DNA of 64,000 nucleotides, taken from positions 1 to 64,000 of the forward strand of contig JAAEAF010002371.1 in NCBI GenBank assembly GCA_011037195.1, in the 5' to 3' direction. The notes beneath the pieces were generated by a model that saw nothing but the letters and a program-made list of their open reading frames with translations, ran no database searches and was not told the DNA's origin. Both the position numbers and the translations under genes were made by a program. The stretch comes from Triatoma infestans (Eukaryota > Arthropoda > Insecta > Hemiptera > Reduviidae). Positions within the stretch are counted from its first letter, which is position 1. Each line of letters begins with the position of its first letter. Of the stretch, positions 1 to 11,566 are shown in pieces.

Positions 1-939
1 AGTTAACATGAAGATTATTTTTAATAAAATTTACAAAAATCATAATCTTAAAGAGAGAAAGAATATAAACATTAATCTTGGAATGTTAATGTACGCAGAT
101 ACATTCAGAACTCTGCCTACACTGTTAACAATATATACAATTTTATCAACAATATTTTTAAATATTAGACAGCAAAGTGCGGGTTAGAGACACAATCAAC
201 ACCCTATTACATTTTTAAATCAGATTTATTACAGTTTTTGGAACAGAGATTTTTTCCTTAATGGTCTGTTTCATTTTGCAGTCATTTTCTAGTTCCATTC
301 AATTGATTGTTATCAGGTCTATCACGTCACCTATTAAATGTTAAGTCGAGTCGCATCTCTGCGTTTTGATTGTTCATAAGTTACAGTACTTATCAAAAAT
401 CTTGAAAATGGACAAGACATGAAACCGTTAATGACCATAACATGAACTCGGCTATCTTGGACAAAATCTTTGTTTTCTAACATTATGGATCCAATCACTT
501 GAATTTTACATTACTAATTCCTAAGCAATTACTTTCAGCAAAAGAAAAATACTATAAAAATCTCCTTTGTAAAGTGAAAGTGAACAGTAAAATAGACTAT
601 AAAATACTAAGTTCCTTTATTCACCATTTCTTTAAATAAGTATTATAAATCAAATCATGAAATTAATATTAACTGCACGGAAAAACCTATCGAGAAAACA
701 AGAAATATCTTAGAACTATTTCTTGGCATATATAAATATATCTTGGATATACTGAAATATTCTAGTTTGAGAAGAGTAATAAGTAGTAAAAAATAAATTA
801 AAAAAATTATAAATTTAATAGGAATTTAGTGCAAGGTAAATTTGTTTTAAGCGATCGATCTAAATGACATCACTGACTGTTGATTTAACCCCTAAACTAC
901 CCCAAATTTGATTTCAATTCTTAACAACTTGTGATTAAT
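1..939. other. AT-rich upstream region, no gene seen
   Basis: Upstream flank of the heparanase-type gene. It is AT-rich with frequent stops in all frames, and I see no coding exon, RNA gene or transposon ORF. It presumably contains the promoter and 5' UTR, but no core promoter element can be assigned. Confidence 0.4.
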
Positions 940-1214
940 ATGTTATTTTATTTTACTGAAGGTTGTTTCCGTTGTAGAAAATTTTTGTTTCTAATATTGC
1001 TGGCTATTTGTATAGTATTATGCGTAATGATGATATTGGAAGAAGATACAGAAATCAAATCTATACATGTAACTTGGCTTAAGATGCCACCCGATAAAGT
1101 ACTGCATTTTACTTTAGGCAGTGGGAAAATTGTTAATATACTTGATGAAAGATTTCTTAGTTTTTCAATTGATACATCACAGGTTTATAAAGGACTGAGG
1201 AATCCGTCACTTAG
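940..1214 (+). CDS. HPSE: heparanase exon 1 (signal peptide, first beta strand)
   Basis: Encodes the N-terminal hydrophobic segment and the block ILDERFLSFSID, typical of the start of the mature small subunit. The donor is AG|gtaaat and the exon ends in phase 2. Confidence 0.88.
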
Positions 1215-4200
1215 GTAAATAATTTTATTTTCTCTTGTATTTCGTGTATTCTGTTAGTTGCACCTTTAAGATTTTGCACTAAAATGATTTAATTTGTTTT
1301 ACGTTTACAATAACATTATAATAATTAGTTCAGAAAAGCTCATTTATCCAAATAATGTAAACAAGTAATGACAGCTAAACTTACCTTTTAATCGTATACA
1401 ACATATGCAAATATTATAAGAGAACCTAAATTAGCTAAAGTGGATGGTTTTAATTTGAATACAAATTCTAGCACAGATTTTCAACGAACCGGCACTCATT
1501 TAATAAGAGAAAATCAAGGATGAAATAGAGGTTAAAATGAAATATTATGCAACAGTGCTGAAAAATGCAGGAACAGATATTTAGATATTCAATTAGTATT
1601 AAATATATAGTCACATGCGTTCCAATTGCAAACTTTAGCTTATGATTAATGAACCAGAAGATAGAGCTTTAATTACTTCAATTTTTTCACTTGTACAAAC
1701 AGAAAATATTATTAAAGCATATGTGAAACATATTTATCACCAATTATATTTTAATATATATTTCAATATACAACCGTTGGTATAATAAAGAATAATAGCA
1801 ATGAGAATTGATAAATTAATCTAAATTCTCAGTTATCCTCGCATGATCCAAGCCGTTTGCAGAATCTGAATTTTCCTGGTAAAAAAATTTGGTTATGTAA
1901 TCTGCTAACAGTTCTTTTTTGGAAATACCAAATGCTTTTTTCATATTTTTATGTAATTGATTCGAACAAAATGATAATATTTGTGTCATTGTATTTCCAG
2001 CTTATGGAAGTAATGCTCTTCTTCTGAGAATTCAAATGATAGTTTATTAATTATCAGTTCACAGTGCAAATGTCATTGCCACTTTAGCAAAAACATGATT
2101 CGAAGATGAAGATCACTATTCTTTGGGTAGAAATGTCTGGCAGATTGTACAGTCAGCAGATATCTTAGTACTCTTTCAAGATATTACCAAAGAGATTCAG
2201 TAGTAAAACTTTGAAGGCGACTAAAATAACGATTATGACAAATTTTAGATCAGTACAAGTAACATGCACGGTATCCAGAGACAACCGTTAATTCTTAGTA
2301 TGCCTTACTTAGAATACTATATTCTTAGTATACTAAGAATACTATATTCTTAGTATACTAAGAATACTATATTCTTAGTATTAATTATATAGCTTGTCAT
2401 TAATTAAAAAATAAAGAAGATTCTTCAAATTTGGATATTGCTAAGTTTACTGATCTCATTCGAAAATGTAAAAGGATTCTTTCGAAATAGGCAGACTGTG
2501 ACAAGTACTTACCTTCTTTAATTCTGTAACTTATGGCTTAATTATTCAATATACTTATGTATGAGAAAAATAAAATATATATTAATTGTAAATAACACCA
2601 GTGTAAATAACTGTAACTGTAAATTACACCAGTGCTGAATTGTTTACTTATTCAAAACATTTTTAGGGACAGAAGTCTTAGAAAAAGGATAAGCCATCTT
2701 GGTGGAGGTTATCTCAGAGTAGGGGGAACTGCTGCTGATATGCTAGTTTTTTCACCAAGTTTAAGGGTTCAGCAAGTAAGATCAATGCCTCCTGATGGGG
2801 GTCTTTGTTCATATGACCGTGTTGGTTGCGGACAATTTTTTTCCAATAACCACATTCGCAAGTTTTCCATGTCAGGTATTGACTTTTTTATTTACTGTTC
2901 GGCTTACATTAATTATAATAGTATTACGTTTTGTAGAAAGAGAGCTTATTTATCCGGCCTTTCCTGAGTCACCTTTAAGATAGATCTTGGTTTATAGTCA
3001 TAAGGTTTTTGGGTAGACAGGGAGTTGACCTGTTGTACAAACCACGTATTGGAAGACCAGGAATTCGATTTCTGGCTACCTTATCGTAGATGGGTTGCCT
3101 TCCTTTAGTTGTCGAACTTCATCTACCCGTCCTTCCACGGCAGGCACTTAATTTAAAGTGGCGGTGCCTACCAGAGTTGTGAGACCTTTCATATGTCTGC
3201 CGGACGCCCACTTTCTCTCTGATAGGTCCCTCTTGACGCAGCTGCTTATTCGTCAGGTGAAACCTTTTATTCCGCAGCTATCTATGTATTTATTTCTAAG
3301 TTAAGAAGGTTATTTGTGACTCTCTTTGATGACTAAAACTAAATTAAACATATGGTACAACAGTCCCAGTAGGACTTTTTCTCTGCAAAAGCAATTACAA
3401 GTCCTTTGGAACACCAGGTGTTTCAAGAGAATAAACCAATTCATGGATAACTTCTAACGCCCGTATATCAGAAAAAGAACAAGGACATCTTTGTTACAAT
3501 CTTGATCTGGTTATATTTGATACATCGAAATTCTCAGAGTACTATTTCTATATATATAATTTTCTATATATATAATTATATATTATATAGGGTAATTGAA
3601 ATTAGAAGAAAATCATTGAAGCCGTTTTTCAGAAAGTCATGAAAAGTCATTAAAAATTCATTACGTCGCATTTCTTTTTCCTGCATATTAACTGAAATTT
3701 TTTCGTATCTGATTCAATGATCTAAAACACATTTATTTAGCATTCAATGCATTTTAAACCAAACATTTTTAGTGAAAAGTTAATTTTCTAAAATTTAATA
3801 AACTCGCAGTTCTTTCTTTTAGAGCATTAAGAGAAAGGATAAAAACAACTATCCTTTCACTGCACATAACAGCGGTCATTAAGGAAGGGAATAGCTAAGT
3901 GGTTAGCGTACTAGACCCCACGTGGAGGACCTGGATTCGACTCCAGCTGTGCTACCCTTAGATTTTTTTTTCCTAGGAGCCTCTATAGCTCATTGTCCGG
4001 TGGTGGACAGTGTTGTCTGTAACGGGAGAAGGCTCCGAGCGCCAATGACCATAGATGTTGACGCGCCTTAAATTAAAAAAAAAAAAAAAACAGCGGTCAC
4101 AGCTATTTTCTATAATTAGAGTTTGTGAGTTTCCATTATTGTACTCGGCTGATTTTAGAACTGATTCATTCTCCAACTCTACCTGTATATCTAAGTACCA

Positions 4201-7200
4201 TAAAGTTTAGATCACCAGAGCCATAGTAAGATGGTTTTTTTTTTTTTTTGGGCGCATCAACTTCCAAGGTTATTAGCGCCAAGATGTTCTAAACAAAAGA
4301 ATTTGTAAGTAAATACATTAATTTATTAATATGTAATAATTGTTTCAGCTGAAGATTGGCATGACATTAACGATTTTTGCCAAAATGTTGGACTTAAGTT
4401 ACTGTTTGACTTGAATGTTTTATTGAGAACTGGTCAAGCTTGGAACTTCTCAAATGCCGAATACTTAATTGATTATTCCTTTGCTTATCAATACAACATT
4501 GACTGGCAGCTTGGCAATGGTTAGAATGTGATTGTTATGTTACTTAATTTATACATTAAACCATTTAATGAATATTGGACTTAAGCGACTTGTCTTGACA
4601 TAGAATAATAATAATAAACAATATATTTGTATTTTGGGTTTTGAATAAATTACTATTACAATAACAAAAAAAAAATTATACAAAAAATAAAAGCTGTTCC
4701 AAGAATAAAAGTTGAGAACAGATTGTACTAAATATTTCGCACCCTAAAAACTTGCTGTATCCTGTCCGACACGCTGATAATACTTTGAACCGGTAAATTT
4801 TGGAATTTAATGAAAACATTTAACTTCATTCTAAATTTTTGTTTTTCACTTTACAGAGCCAAATGCATTTCCTCATGTATTTGGTGTAGAAATACCACCA
4901 AAAAATTTGTCAGATGATTTTAAAACTTTAAGAAAATTATTAGGACGATATGGAATTTATAATAAATCAAAAATAGCTGGACCAGATGTTACGAATCCAA
5001 CAAAAACTAGGAAAGGACCTTCAATATATCTGAAGGAATTTTTAGAACATAAACCAGATATTAGTGCAGTAGCTTGGCACCAGTAAGAATTCCAATTATG
5101 AAAATTGAATCTATTCTTTTCATTGAATATGCATATTATCCATTATTATATTCACTGTTTCTATAAATGTGATATTTCTTTAATCAGTAATTTTTTGAAA
5201 TTTAATTCACATGCTTTTATTTATTTTAAAGTAATTATATTGCTTGCTTTTTATAGCTATTATACTGGTCCAGATACATCGTTAGCAACGTTTCTAAACG
5301 TTAGTCTATACAATGAATTCAAAGAAAATTGTAGGACCTACGTAAATATATCTAAAGAAAAAGCTCCATTAAAGCCCATATGGATAAGTAAGTTGCTTTA
5401 TTTATAAATTACATGTTGCACATACCATTTTCTAGTTGTCAAATCTAAAGCACAAGATTGCCGTGGGGGCTCACCACAAATAAACATTTATAAATATGTG
5501 GAGCTCACCCAAAATTTGTAATAAGTAACCGAAATATTTAGGATGAACACTTTAAAACTTTTCTTTACTGCTTTAATCGAATTGCTAAATATTCTTCAAA
5601 ATTGTGGAACCCCAGATTATACCGATATCCGAGGGAATCCTAAGTTACTGTATCTTCTTCATCTAAAAAGGCGATCCAATTTTCTGAAATCAATTTTCCC
5701 GAAATAATAATTCAAAGAAAATGATATGGCTATATTTTATGTAATATGTCGTCATAATTTGCCTTTAGTGCAAATTATAGCAATTATTTCACTCATTAAG
5801 TGACCAGCCAATCACGATGCTCATTTTAAATGAAAATTTAATTTCCACTTCTCCTAATTAGTTAAAATTGCATTAAGAATTTATTTGATAATTTTTGGAA
5901 TGAATTCAGAAGGCGAGCGATCATTATCAAAATTGAAGTTTTTAAAAAAATTAGCTCCGATCAACTTCTACAGAAGATCGACCAGCAGCTCTAGCATTAC
6001 TATCCATTGGCTGAAGATATTTATTTTAATGAATTAAATTATGAATTTTCCACGGCTAATTGTCGCCAAAAATGTTAATTTTTTTTTTTTTTTACTTTTT
6101 GTATGCATAAATACATAATTCTACAATTGAATTATAAATTTTATTTTTCATTGCAGTTCGATAAATTTTTTGTTCTTTCCAAAATTTTTCGTGGGCCCTA
6201 GGCGCTGTGCCTTGAGTGCCTATTGGCAAAGACGGACTTGTCCAAATGGAACACTAAAACCTGCAGTTTTTTAGTTGGGACTCTATGTACGAATATATTT
6301 TCCTACACACACACACACGCGCGCGCGCGCGAGAGAGAGAGTGCCTAAGAGAAATTAAAATACTTGACTGTGCACAGTGGTGGCTCCTAAGGGGAGAAAA
6401 TCTATAGGCAGAACTACTAGTCTCGAACCCAGTATCTCCGCGTAAAAATCTAGCGCCCTACCACTGGGAGAATCCTGGCTCAATTTTCTTTAAAATTCTA
6501 GCAGGCCTTCAATTTTTATCTTACTTTTCTAAGCTCTGCAATTTGTGTTCCAATTATTGTGAGAGCTTTCGGTGTGCCGAAGAAGCTCATACGAAAATGC
6601 TCTAAAAATATCTAATTCTTCAGCCATATTTACAAAATACTAAAAAAAAAGGTAAAAAATTCTAAAGAAGAATCGTAATTCATTTTTATGGGCAACATTT
6701 TCAGATTTAGATATGAAACTACTTCCTGGCAATTTATACTACACGGATTATTAAATGAATATTCTATCTTTGTTATTATTATTTTTTAACGTATTATATT
6801 TTAATAAATATTTAGAAATGTTTTGTTTATTTATTTCAGCTGAAACTGGGTCGGCCTATGGTGGTGGAGTAAAAAACTTATCAGATACATTTGTTGCCAG
6901 CTTTTTATGGATAGACAAGTTAGGCGTGGCTGCAAGGGAAGGTATTTCTTTAGTTGTTCGCCAGTCCTTGTATTCAGGAACCTATGCCCTGCTTAATTCG
7001 TATTCATTAGTTCCTAATCCGGTAAGCATTTCTTATATGATCATTTATTTGTTTTTCAATAATACATTGAATTAATTGATTAATTTAATTAATTAATTTG
7101 AATTAATTATATAGTTTTCATAATTATTTTACTTTCATCTATTGCTGAAGTTGAATTAGAGTTACCGGGGAAATATATATCATGAATTTCAATAACACAT

Positions 7201-10200
7201 GCTTCTCTCTTAATTATCTTTTCGCTATTTTGTACAGCATCACCATTTGTACAGTATTAATGGTCTTTCACTTTAATTGAAAGTAATTTTTTGAGAAAAT
7301 TGATATTCGAGGAATTCTGAAGTGTTCTTAGTAAGGGAGATAAGCTTATTTTGAAAGTTTCATGTCTAAGTAATATCTGGTTTTATATCGCCATCTACAA
7401 GGAAAATTACATTATTTCAAAACTCCAATTTAATTTATTAATTGTTTAGGATTGCCGCAAAAGTAATGGCAGTCTCAGAACGTGAATTTTAAATCATTAT
7501 AATTAGGGTTGATATAAATTATGATTTTGAACCTGTTGTACAGCCTGAATTTTTTATTTATTGTATATTACAACATATAATAAAACTTTATATTCTTACT
7601 ACGACGTTTCGGTCAATATACTTGCCATTTTCAAGTAGTTTAAATTATCTAAAGTTTTATTACTGTGTTATTTAAATTTCTGTTTATTCGTTTTTTTTAA
7701 CCTCATTAGTTTGATTTTTAAGATATACTTAGATATGTTCTTTATCTGCATCAGTTTTTCATAAACCACGTGGTTTGAGTTATTCTCAAGAGTTGCCCAA
7801 AAAACATGGTACCAAGAGAGGGTCAGCTCACACTTACAGCCTAAATAATATACATAAAAAATACACTAGGTAAAAATCTCAACTAATTAATAACTCAAAC
7901 CACGTGGTTTATGAAAAACTGATGCAGATAAAGAACATATCTAAGTATATCTTAAAAATCAAACTAATGAGGTTAAAAAAAACGAATAAACAGAAACTTA
8001 AATAACACAGTAATAAAACTTTAGATAATTTAAACTACTTGAAAATGGCAAGTATATTGACCGAAACGTCGTAGTAAAAATATAAAGTTTTATTATATGT
8101 TGTAATATACAATAAATAAAAAATTCAGGCTGTACAACAGGTTCAAAATCATAATTTATATCAACCCTCTACAACTGAAGTAAAATAAATAACAGCCTAT
8201 TTAAGAAAATATAAAAATACTCAAGAAAATTATAATTAGGCTCACACAAATCTTTATAAATCAAAATAAGAACCTTTGCAATCAATATATTCTTGCCAAC
8301 GAGAAAAAAGTTTATTTATTCAAGTAGTGTAAAAATTCGTACTTGGAGATTCGACGAAATTTTGAGAGCATTTTCTGCATCCTAGTATGGCAGCGTTTTC
8401 CCTTAAATCGTTTTCGAGAAGTGGTATTCGATGAATGAGGCAAACTTTCGTAGCCCAATTCGTTCAATTTTTGAAGCATTGGTTGTGCGATGTGCGGTCG
8501 GGCGTTGTCTTGGTGAAGAATTGGGCCCTTTCTATTGACCAGTATCGAATATAAAGGTGTTGCTGTTTACAATGCATCCCAATAATTTGATGAACATAGT
8601 TGACAGATTTGATGGTTTCACAGAGATTTAAAGTTACAATGGATTAGATCGATTGTAGACCACCCACCCATAGCGACCATAACCTGTTTTGGTGGCAGTT
8701 CGGCTTTAGAAAGTGCTTTTGAAAGCTTCCTTGCAATGCAACCACTGAGCTGGTCGACGCCGGTTGTCGTATAAAATTCACTTTTGGTCGCACATCACAA
8801 TTTGACCGAGATATGCTTCGTTTTGTTGTATAAGAGGAGAATACGACACTTAAAACGACGATTTTTAAAAAAATTATTTTCGGTTAGCTTATGAGGCACC
8901 CACTTATGAAGCTTTTTCTCTCTTTTCGAATTTGCTACAAATACCGAACGACCATCGAATGGTCGTCCGGCGTTGAGTTTTTCAGCAACTTTTCATATTC
9001 GAATGTTAGAGGATCAGATTCGATGATTATCCTCATCGAATAGTTGTTATACAGTGGCTGCTTACTACTCTCTTCTACTACTTCACATATTCAAGGACAT
9101 CGTCTTCGCAAAATTTCTTGAACCAACACTGCATTGTGGCTCTTTAGCAGTTTCTGAGCCAAATGCTTGTTGATGTGATTGCCTCCGCTGCTTAACGACT
9201 CATTTTGCACTCGAATAAGAAAATCGTCCGAATTTTATTTCGTGGTAACATCATTTCCATAGATTAAAATAAAATAAATATAAAATAAGCAGCTAGTAAT
9301 AAGTCATTAACAAAAAAAAAACATGCGAGAAATACGCATTAAAATGTCTATACGACATAACCGTAGTTATTTAAAATGTATTCCAATCTCAAAACCCATT
9401 AATACGGACGTATTCAACAAGAGATATGTTTCAAATAAGCTTGTTGATATAAGCGTGAAATCTTGAATTTTCTGAACTAATCTGAATAATTTAATTTATT
9501 TTCATATTTTTCAATTTTTTTTTTTATTGATTTATTTTCTTGAAAATTAATAAATATTTTTGTACATATATAGGATTACTGGGTGAGCATACTGTATAAG
9601 AAGTTAGTTGGCAGGAAAGTACTAGACATAAGCTGTGATTCATGTAATATATCTAGTGCCTTAAGAGTGTATGGACATTGTTCTAAAAGATCCCCTAGAA
9701 TTGTTTTCTATGGACTCAATTTAGCTAATGTTCCTTTAGGACTTTCATTGCCTATGAATGTAACCACTACAGCCTTGCTGTATTCACTCACTGCGCCCTC
9801 TTTAACTTCAAAGTAAGTTTTTTTTTTTTATACTTCCACATGTAATTAAAGGTAATCTAACTATGTTTTTCAACTTTTTCTTGCTCCTTTAAGAGAAAAT
9901 ATTTGTAATCATGTTAGAATTTTAACTTAAGATTTCATTAATGTGAAAAAGAAATGGATTTTTACAATCAGAAACGAAAAATTGCAGGAAAGTTCTTAAT
10001 TGCTATTTTGTGGAGAATCAACGAGGGATCTGATACTAACGTTTCAGACTAATCCGACAGCTGGAAATGTCGTTTCAGGAGCAATTTTTCAGTTTTTTGC
10101 GGTTTTCTTGAAATTGGTTTTATTGATTTTGTTTAAACTTAAATAAATATTTACATTAACATTCAACCCCACAGGCAGAAATACTTACTAGTAATTTCCG

Positions 10201-11566
10201 ATTCCCGTTGAATTATTTCACATAGGGTTTCTTCAGACTTGCCCTTAGTAATTATGACAATATCATCGGCATATCGGTGCTAATGACCGATAGAAGAATA
10301 AAAAAAATCAGCATATCCTAGATTGGAAATGTCAAGATCTGTCAATTTGGAAAAAAGTCCGTCAACCACTAGGCTCCACATAAAGGTTGTGCGTAGTGCT
10401 CATTAAGGACAGCCTTTGGTTGTACTGATGCTGATGTTGAATGCTTGATGGTCCGCCGACCCACCAATACCACCACTGTATTTGTAAACAGCATCTTGTT
10501 CATCCATTTCGCCGTTATGTCGTCCACACCACTCCCTTTTTAATTAAAACCCTACCAACAGCCTCATGGGCGTATTGTTGAATGCTACTTATATATCTAG
10601 AAAGGCGCAGATAATCGTTTCTTTGACATCAACAGTCCTCTGGATCACATCCATCAGCCGATATAGAGCGGCAACTGTTTATCTTCTCGCTCGCAATGCG
10701 AGATGTCGTGGGTGCAAAGGCACCCTCTCCAGAACCTCTCACCTTGTATAATTATTTATCTACGGCCTTCTCCATTGCTTTAAGAAAAAAAGACGTAAAA
10801 CAGATAGGCCTGAAGGATTTTGGTAGAGTGGCATCTTTTTTTTTCTAATTTCGGGATAAACTCCACTGGCCTCTACTCTTCTCCATGGCCTCGGTGTATT
10901 CGAGTTGTTCTAATCAAGATGTCGTAGAAGGGCTGGGCAAATTCCATCCACGCCAGGTACTTGAAGGGCTAGAAGTTGCTACTGACATTCTAGCCTTGAA
11001 GTTGTATACAACTGGTCTTCTGAGCTTCTCTATCTCTGTGAAGCTGCTTACAGCATATGAATAATTTATATTTCTTTAATTTCCTAAGACATGAACATTT
11101 TCTAATTTTTCTGTTATGAAACGGGTGAAATACTGAAGCTATTGAGAAATTTTTTTTTTTAATCTTCCTCCCAGTTGGGCGATATATTCCAAATTGTGAA
11201 CTGGAAGATTACTAATTTTATTTATTGCTTCTAATGTTTCATCGTGAGATAACATATTTTATTGAACATTGAAAGAGAATAAATAAAATGATAATTACAT
11301 TCAATTTAAATATGATATTCAGATTTTCTTATTCAATTCATAAGATTTAATTGGTCTATTCCTTTCACATTTGATCTCTTAATGTTTTTTTATTTTTAAT
11401 TTTTTACAGATTAGTTAAATTAAATGGAGACAGCCTGTACCTAACATATAGTGATTCATTACCACCATTCAGACCTATCGTTATAACATTAGAGAATCCA
11501 GTTCTTATTCTACCATATTCAATTTTCTTTCTAGAAGTTGATGAGGTATATCTAGAATGTCTTTAA
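940..11566 (+). CDS. HPSE: heparanase-type endo-beta-glucuronidase, 8 coding exons
   Basis: Spliced gene for a heparanase (GH79 family), which cleaves heparan sulfate chains after secretory or lysosomal targeting. Exons: 940-1214, 2667-2875, 4349-4519, 4857-5082, 5257-5387, 6840-7021, 9574-9812, 11410-11566. All introns are GT-AG and the junction phases agree, giving 1590 nt (529 residues plus stop), close to the ~540 residues of vertebrate heparanase. Residues ~12-33 form a hydrophobic signal peptide or anchor (FLFLILLAICIVLC). Recognisable blocks include YLRVGGTAADML, the acid/base motif WQLGNEPN (Glu ~219), TWHH-like AWHHYY, the nucleophile motif WITETGSAYGGG (Glu ~339), DYWVSILYKKLVG and the C-terminal beta-domain. 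The ATG at 940 precedes the signal segment; an extra upstream non-coding exon is possible. An AATAAA at 11909 could serve polyadenylation. Family assignment is by remembered motifs, not by search. Confidence 0.93.
2306..2391. repeat. palindromic 25-bp tandem repeat
   Basis: About three head-to-tail copies of a 25-bp unit (ACTATATTCTTAGTATACTA followed by AGAAT). Each unit is internally self-complementary (TTCTTAGTATACTAAGAA). It lies in heparanase intron 1. Confidence 0.85.
2667..2875 (+). CDS. HPSE: heparanase exon 2 (YLRVGGT block and linker region)
   Basis: Acceptor ttttag|G completes the Arg codon begun in exon 1. It encodes HLGGGYLRVGGTAADMLVF, the conserved block before the linker that is removed in vertebrate proheparanase, then a basic Ser/Gly-rich stretch. 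Donor CAG|gtattg, phase 1. Confidence 0.88.
3000..3265 (+). repeat. possible SINE, decayed tRNA-like head
   Basis: GC-richer block in intron 2 with a B-box-like GAATTCGATTTCTGGC and a unique GC-rich body (CTACCCGTCCTTCCACGGC). It lacks a clean poly(A) tail or target duplication, so the SINE call is tentative. Confidence 0.35.
3879..4089 (+). mobile_element. tRNA-derived SINE, type 1, with target duplication
   Basis: The tRNA-like head has an A-box region (AGCTAAGTGGTTAGCGT) and a B box (GGATTCGACTCC). The body holds the shared CTCATTGTCCGGTGGTGGAC motif, and the tail is TTAAATT plus oligo(A). It is flanked by a 10-bp direct repeat, ACAGCGGTCA, at 3869-3878 and 4090-4099, a classic LINE-mediated insertion. 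Located in heparanase intron 2. Confidence 0.9.
4349..4519 (+). CDS. HPSE: heparanase exon 3 (GH79 barrel, up to the NEP motif)
   Basis: Acceptor tgtttcag. Encodes GLKLLFDLNVLLRTG and WNFSNAEYLIDY, ending in WQLGN plus the first base of the catalytic Glu codon. Donor AATG|gttaga, phase 1. Confidence 0.9.
4857..5082 (+). CDS. HPSE: heparanase exon 4 (completes the catalytic acid/base Glu)
   Basis: Acceptor tttacag|AG completes GAG (Glu ~219) of the NEPN motif. Also encodes KLLGRYG, AGPDVTNPT and ends at AWH. Donor CA|gtaaga, phase 2. Confidence 0.9.
5257..5387 (+). CDS. HPSE: heparanase exon 5
   Basis: Acceptor tttatag|C completes the second His of WHHYY. Ends at KPIWI just before the nucleophile motif. 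Donor ATAA|gtaagt, phase 1. Confidence 0.88.
6306..6341. repeat. compound microsatellite (CA)n(CG)n(GA)n
   Basis: Contiguous CA, then CG, then GA dinucleotide tracts in heparanase intron 5. The CG tract is unusual in such AT-rich DNA. Confidence 0.9.
6385..6485 (-). mobile_element. SINE fragment, tRNA-like head, minus strand
   Basis: Reverse complement reads as a tRNA-like head (CCCAGTGGTAGGGCGCTAGA, B box GGGTTCGAGAC) followed by the ATAGATTTTCTCC..TAGGAGCC body start shared with the other SINEs here. It is truncated shortly after. Confidence 0.65.
6840..7021 (+). CDS. HPSE: heparanase exon 6 (nucleophile Glu)
   Basis: Acceptor ttatttcag|CT. Encodes TETGSAYGGG with the nucleophile Glu (~339), then SDTFVASFLWIDKLGVAAR and VVRQSLYSG, all characteristic of heparanase. 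Donor CCG|gtaagc, phase 0. Confidence 0.92.
7599..7638 (-). ncRNA. hammerhead-like motif (degenerate core), left arm
   Basis: On the minus strand: stem I strand CTAC, box TTGAAAA (for CTGANGA), stem II GGCAA/TTG-CC, GAAA, palindrome ACGT, then C and stem I strand GTAG. The G8 position is A, so catalysis would be unlikely. Confidence 0.5.
8035..8074 (+). ncRNA. hammerhead-like motif (degenerate core), right arm
   Basis: Mirror copy of the motif at 7599-7638, identical in sequence on the opposite strand, with CTAC/GTAG stem I, GAAA and ACGTC intact. Confidence 0.5.
8240..9262 (-). pseudogene. mariner transposase pseudogene
   Basis: Reading the minus strand gives segments in several frames that match mariner transposase. 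They are MLPRNKIR near the start, FEKREK in the DNA-binding part, SLIQQNEAYLGQIVMCDQK and ILYDNRRRPAQWL (first catalytic Asp region, normally CDEKW), VNRKGPILHQDNARPHIA (second Asp) and LQKLNELGYESLPHS. Many stops and frameshifts interrupt it, and the CDEKW Glu and Trp are changed, so it is dead. Confidence 0.85.
9574..9812 (+). CDS. HPSE: heparanase exon 7
   Basis: Acceptor atatatag|GAT. Encodes DYWVSILYKKLVGRKVL and the start of the C-terminal beta-sandwich domain. Donor TCAAA|gtaagt, phase 2. Confidence 0.9.
10175..11080 (-). pseudogene. LINE reverse transcriptase pseudogene
   Basis: Minus-strand RT fragment in heparanase intron 7. Order on that strand: QVPGVDGICPALLRHLD (~10970-10920), PSGLSVLRLF with AMEKAVDK (~10820-10750), and the catalytic box RYADDIVIITKGKSEE (YADD at ~10263-10274). 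Frameshifts and stops break it. It belongs to a RNase H-bearing or R1/I-type LINE by motif style; the clade is uncertain. Confidence 0.8.
11410..11566 (+). CDS. HPSE: heparanase exon 8 (C-terminus)
   Basis: Acceptor tttttacag|A restores the Lys codon. Encodes LVKLNGDSLYL, a LPPFRP segment and the hydrophobic C-terminal strands, ending VYLECL then TAA at 11564-11566. Confidence 0.9.

Larger units (their letters stand above)
7505..8168. repeat. near-perfect palindrome, two 280-bp arms
   Basis: Arms 7505-7784 and 7889-8168 are reverse complements with only a few mismatches, separated by a 104-bp loop. Each arm carries a hammerhead-like motif. No protein is encoded. The end structure resembles the mirrored terminal repeats seen around the Penelope-like remnant at 23.3-24.5 kb, so I infer a non-autonomous Penelope-like derivative. 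Confidence 0.85.
7445..9400 (-). mobile_element. decayed mariner element (nested)
   Basis: Minus-strand mariner-like element in heparanase intron 6. A terminal-repeat-like sequence near 7446 (TTAGGATTGCCGCAAAAGTA) resembles mariner ends. The transposase remnant lies at 8240-9262, and a palindromic element (7505-8168) is inserted between the end and the transposase. The right end is not clearly defined, so that boundary is approximate. Confidence 0.6.
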
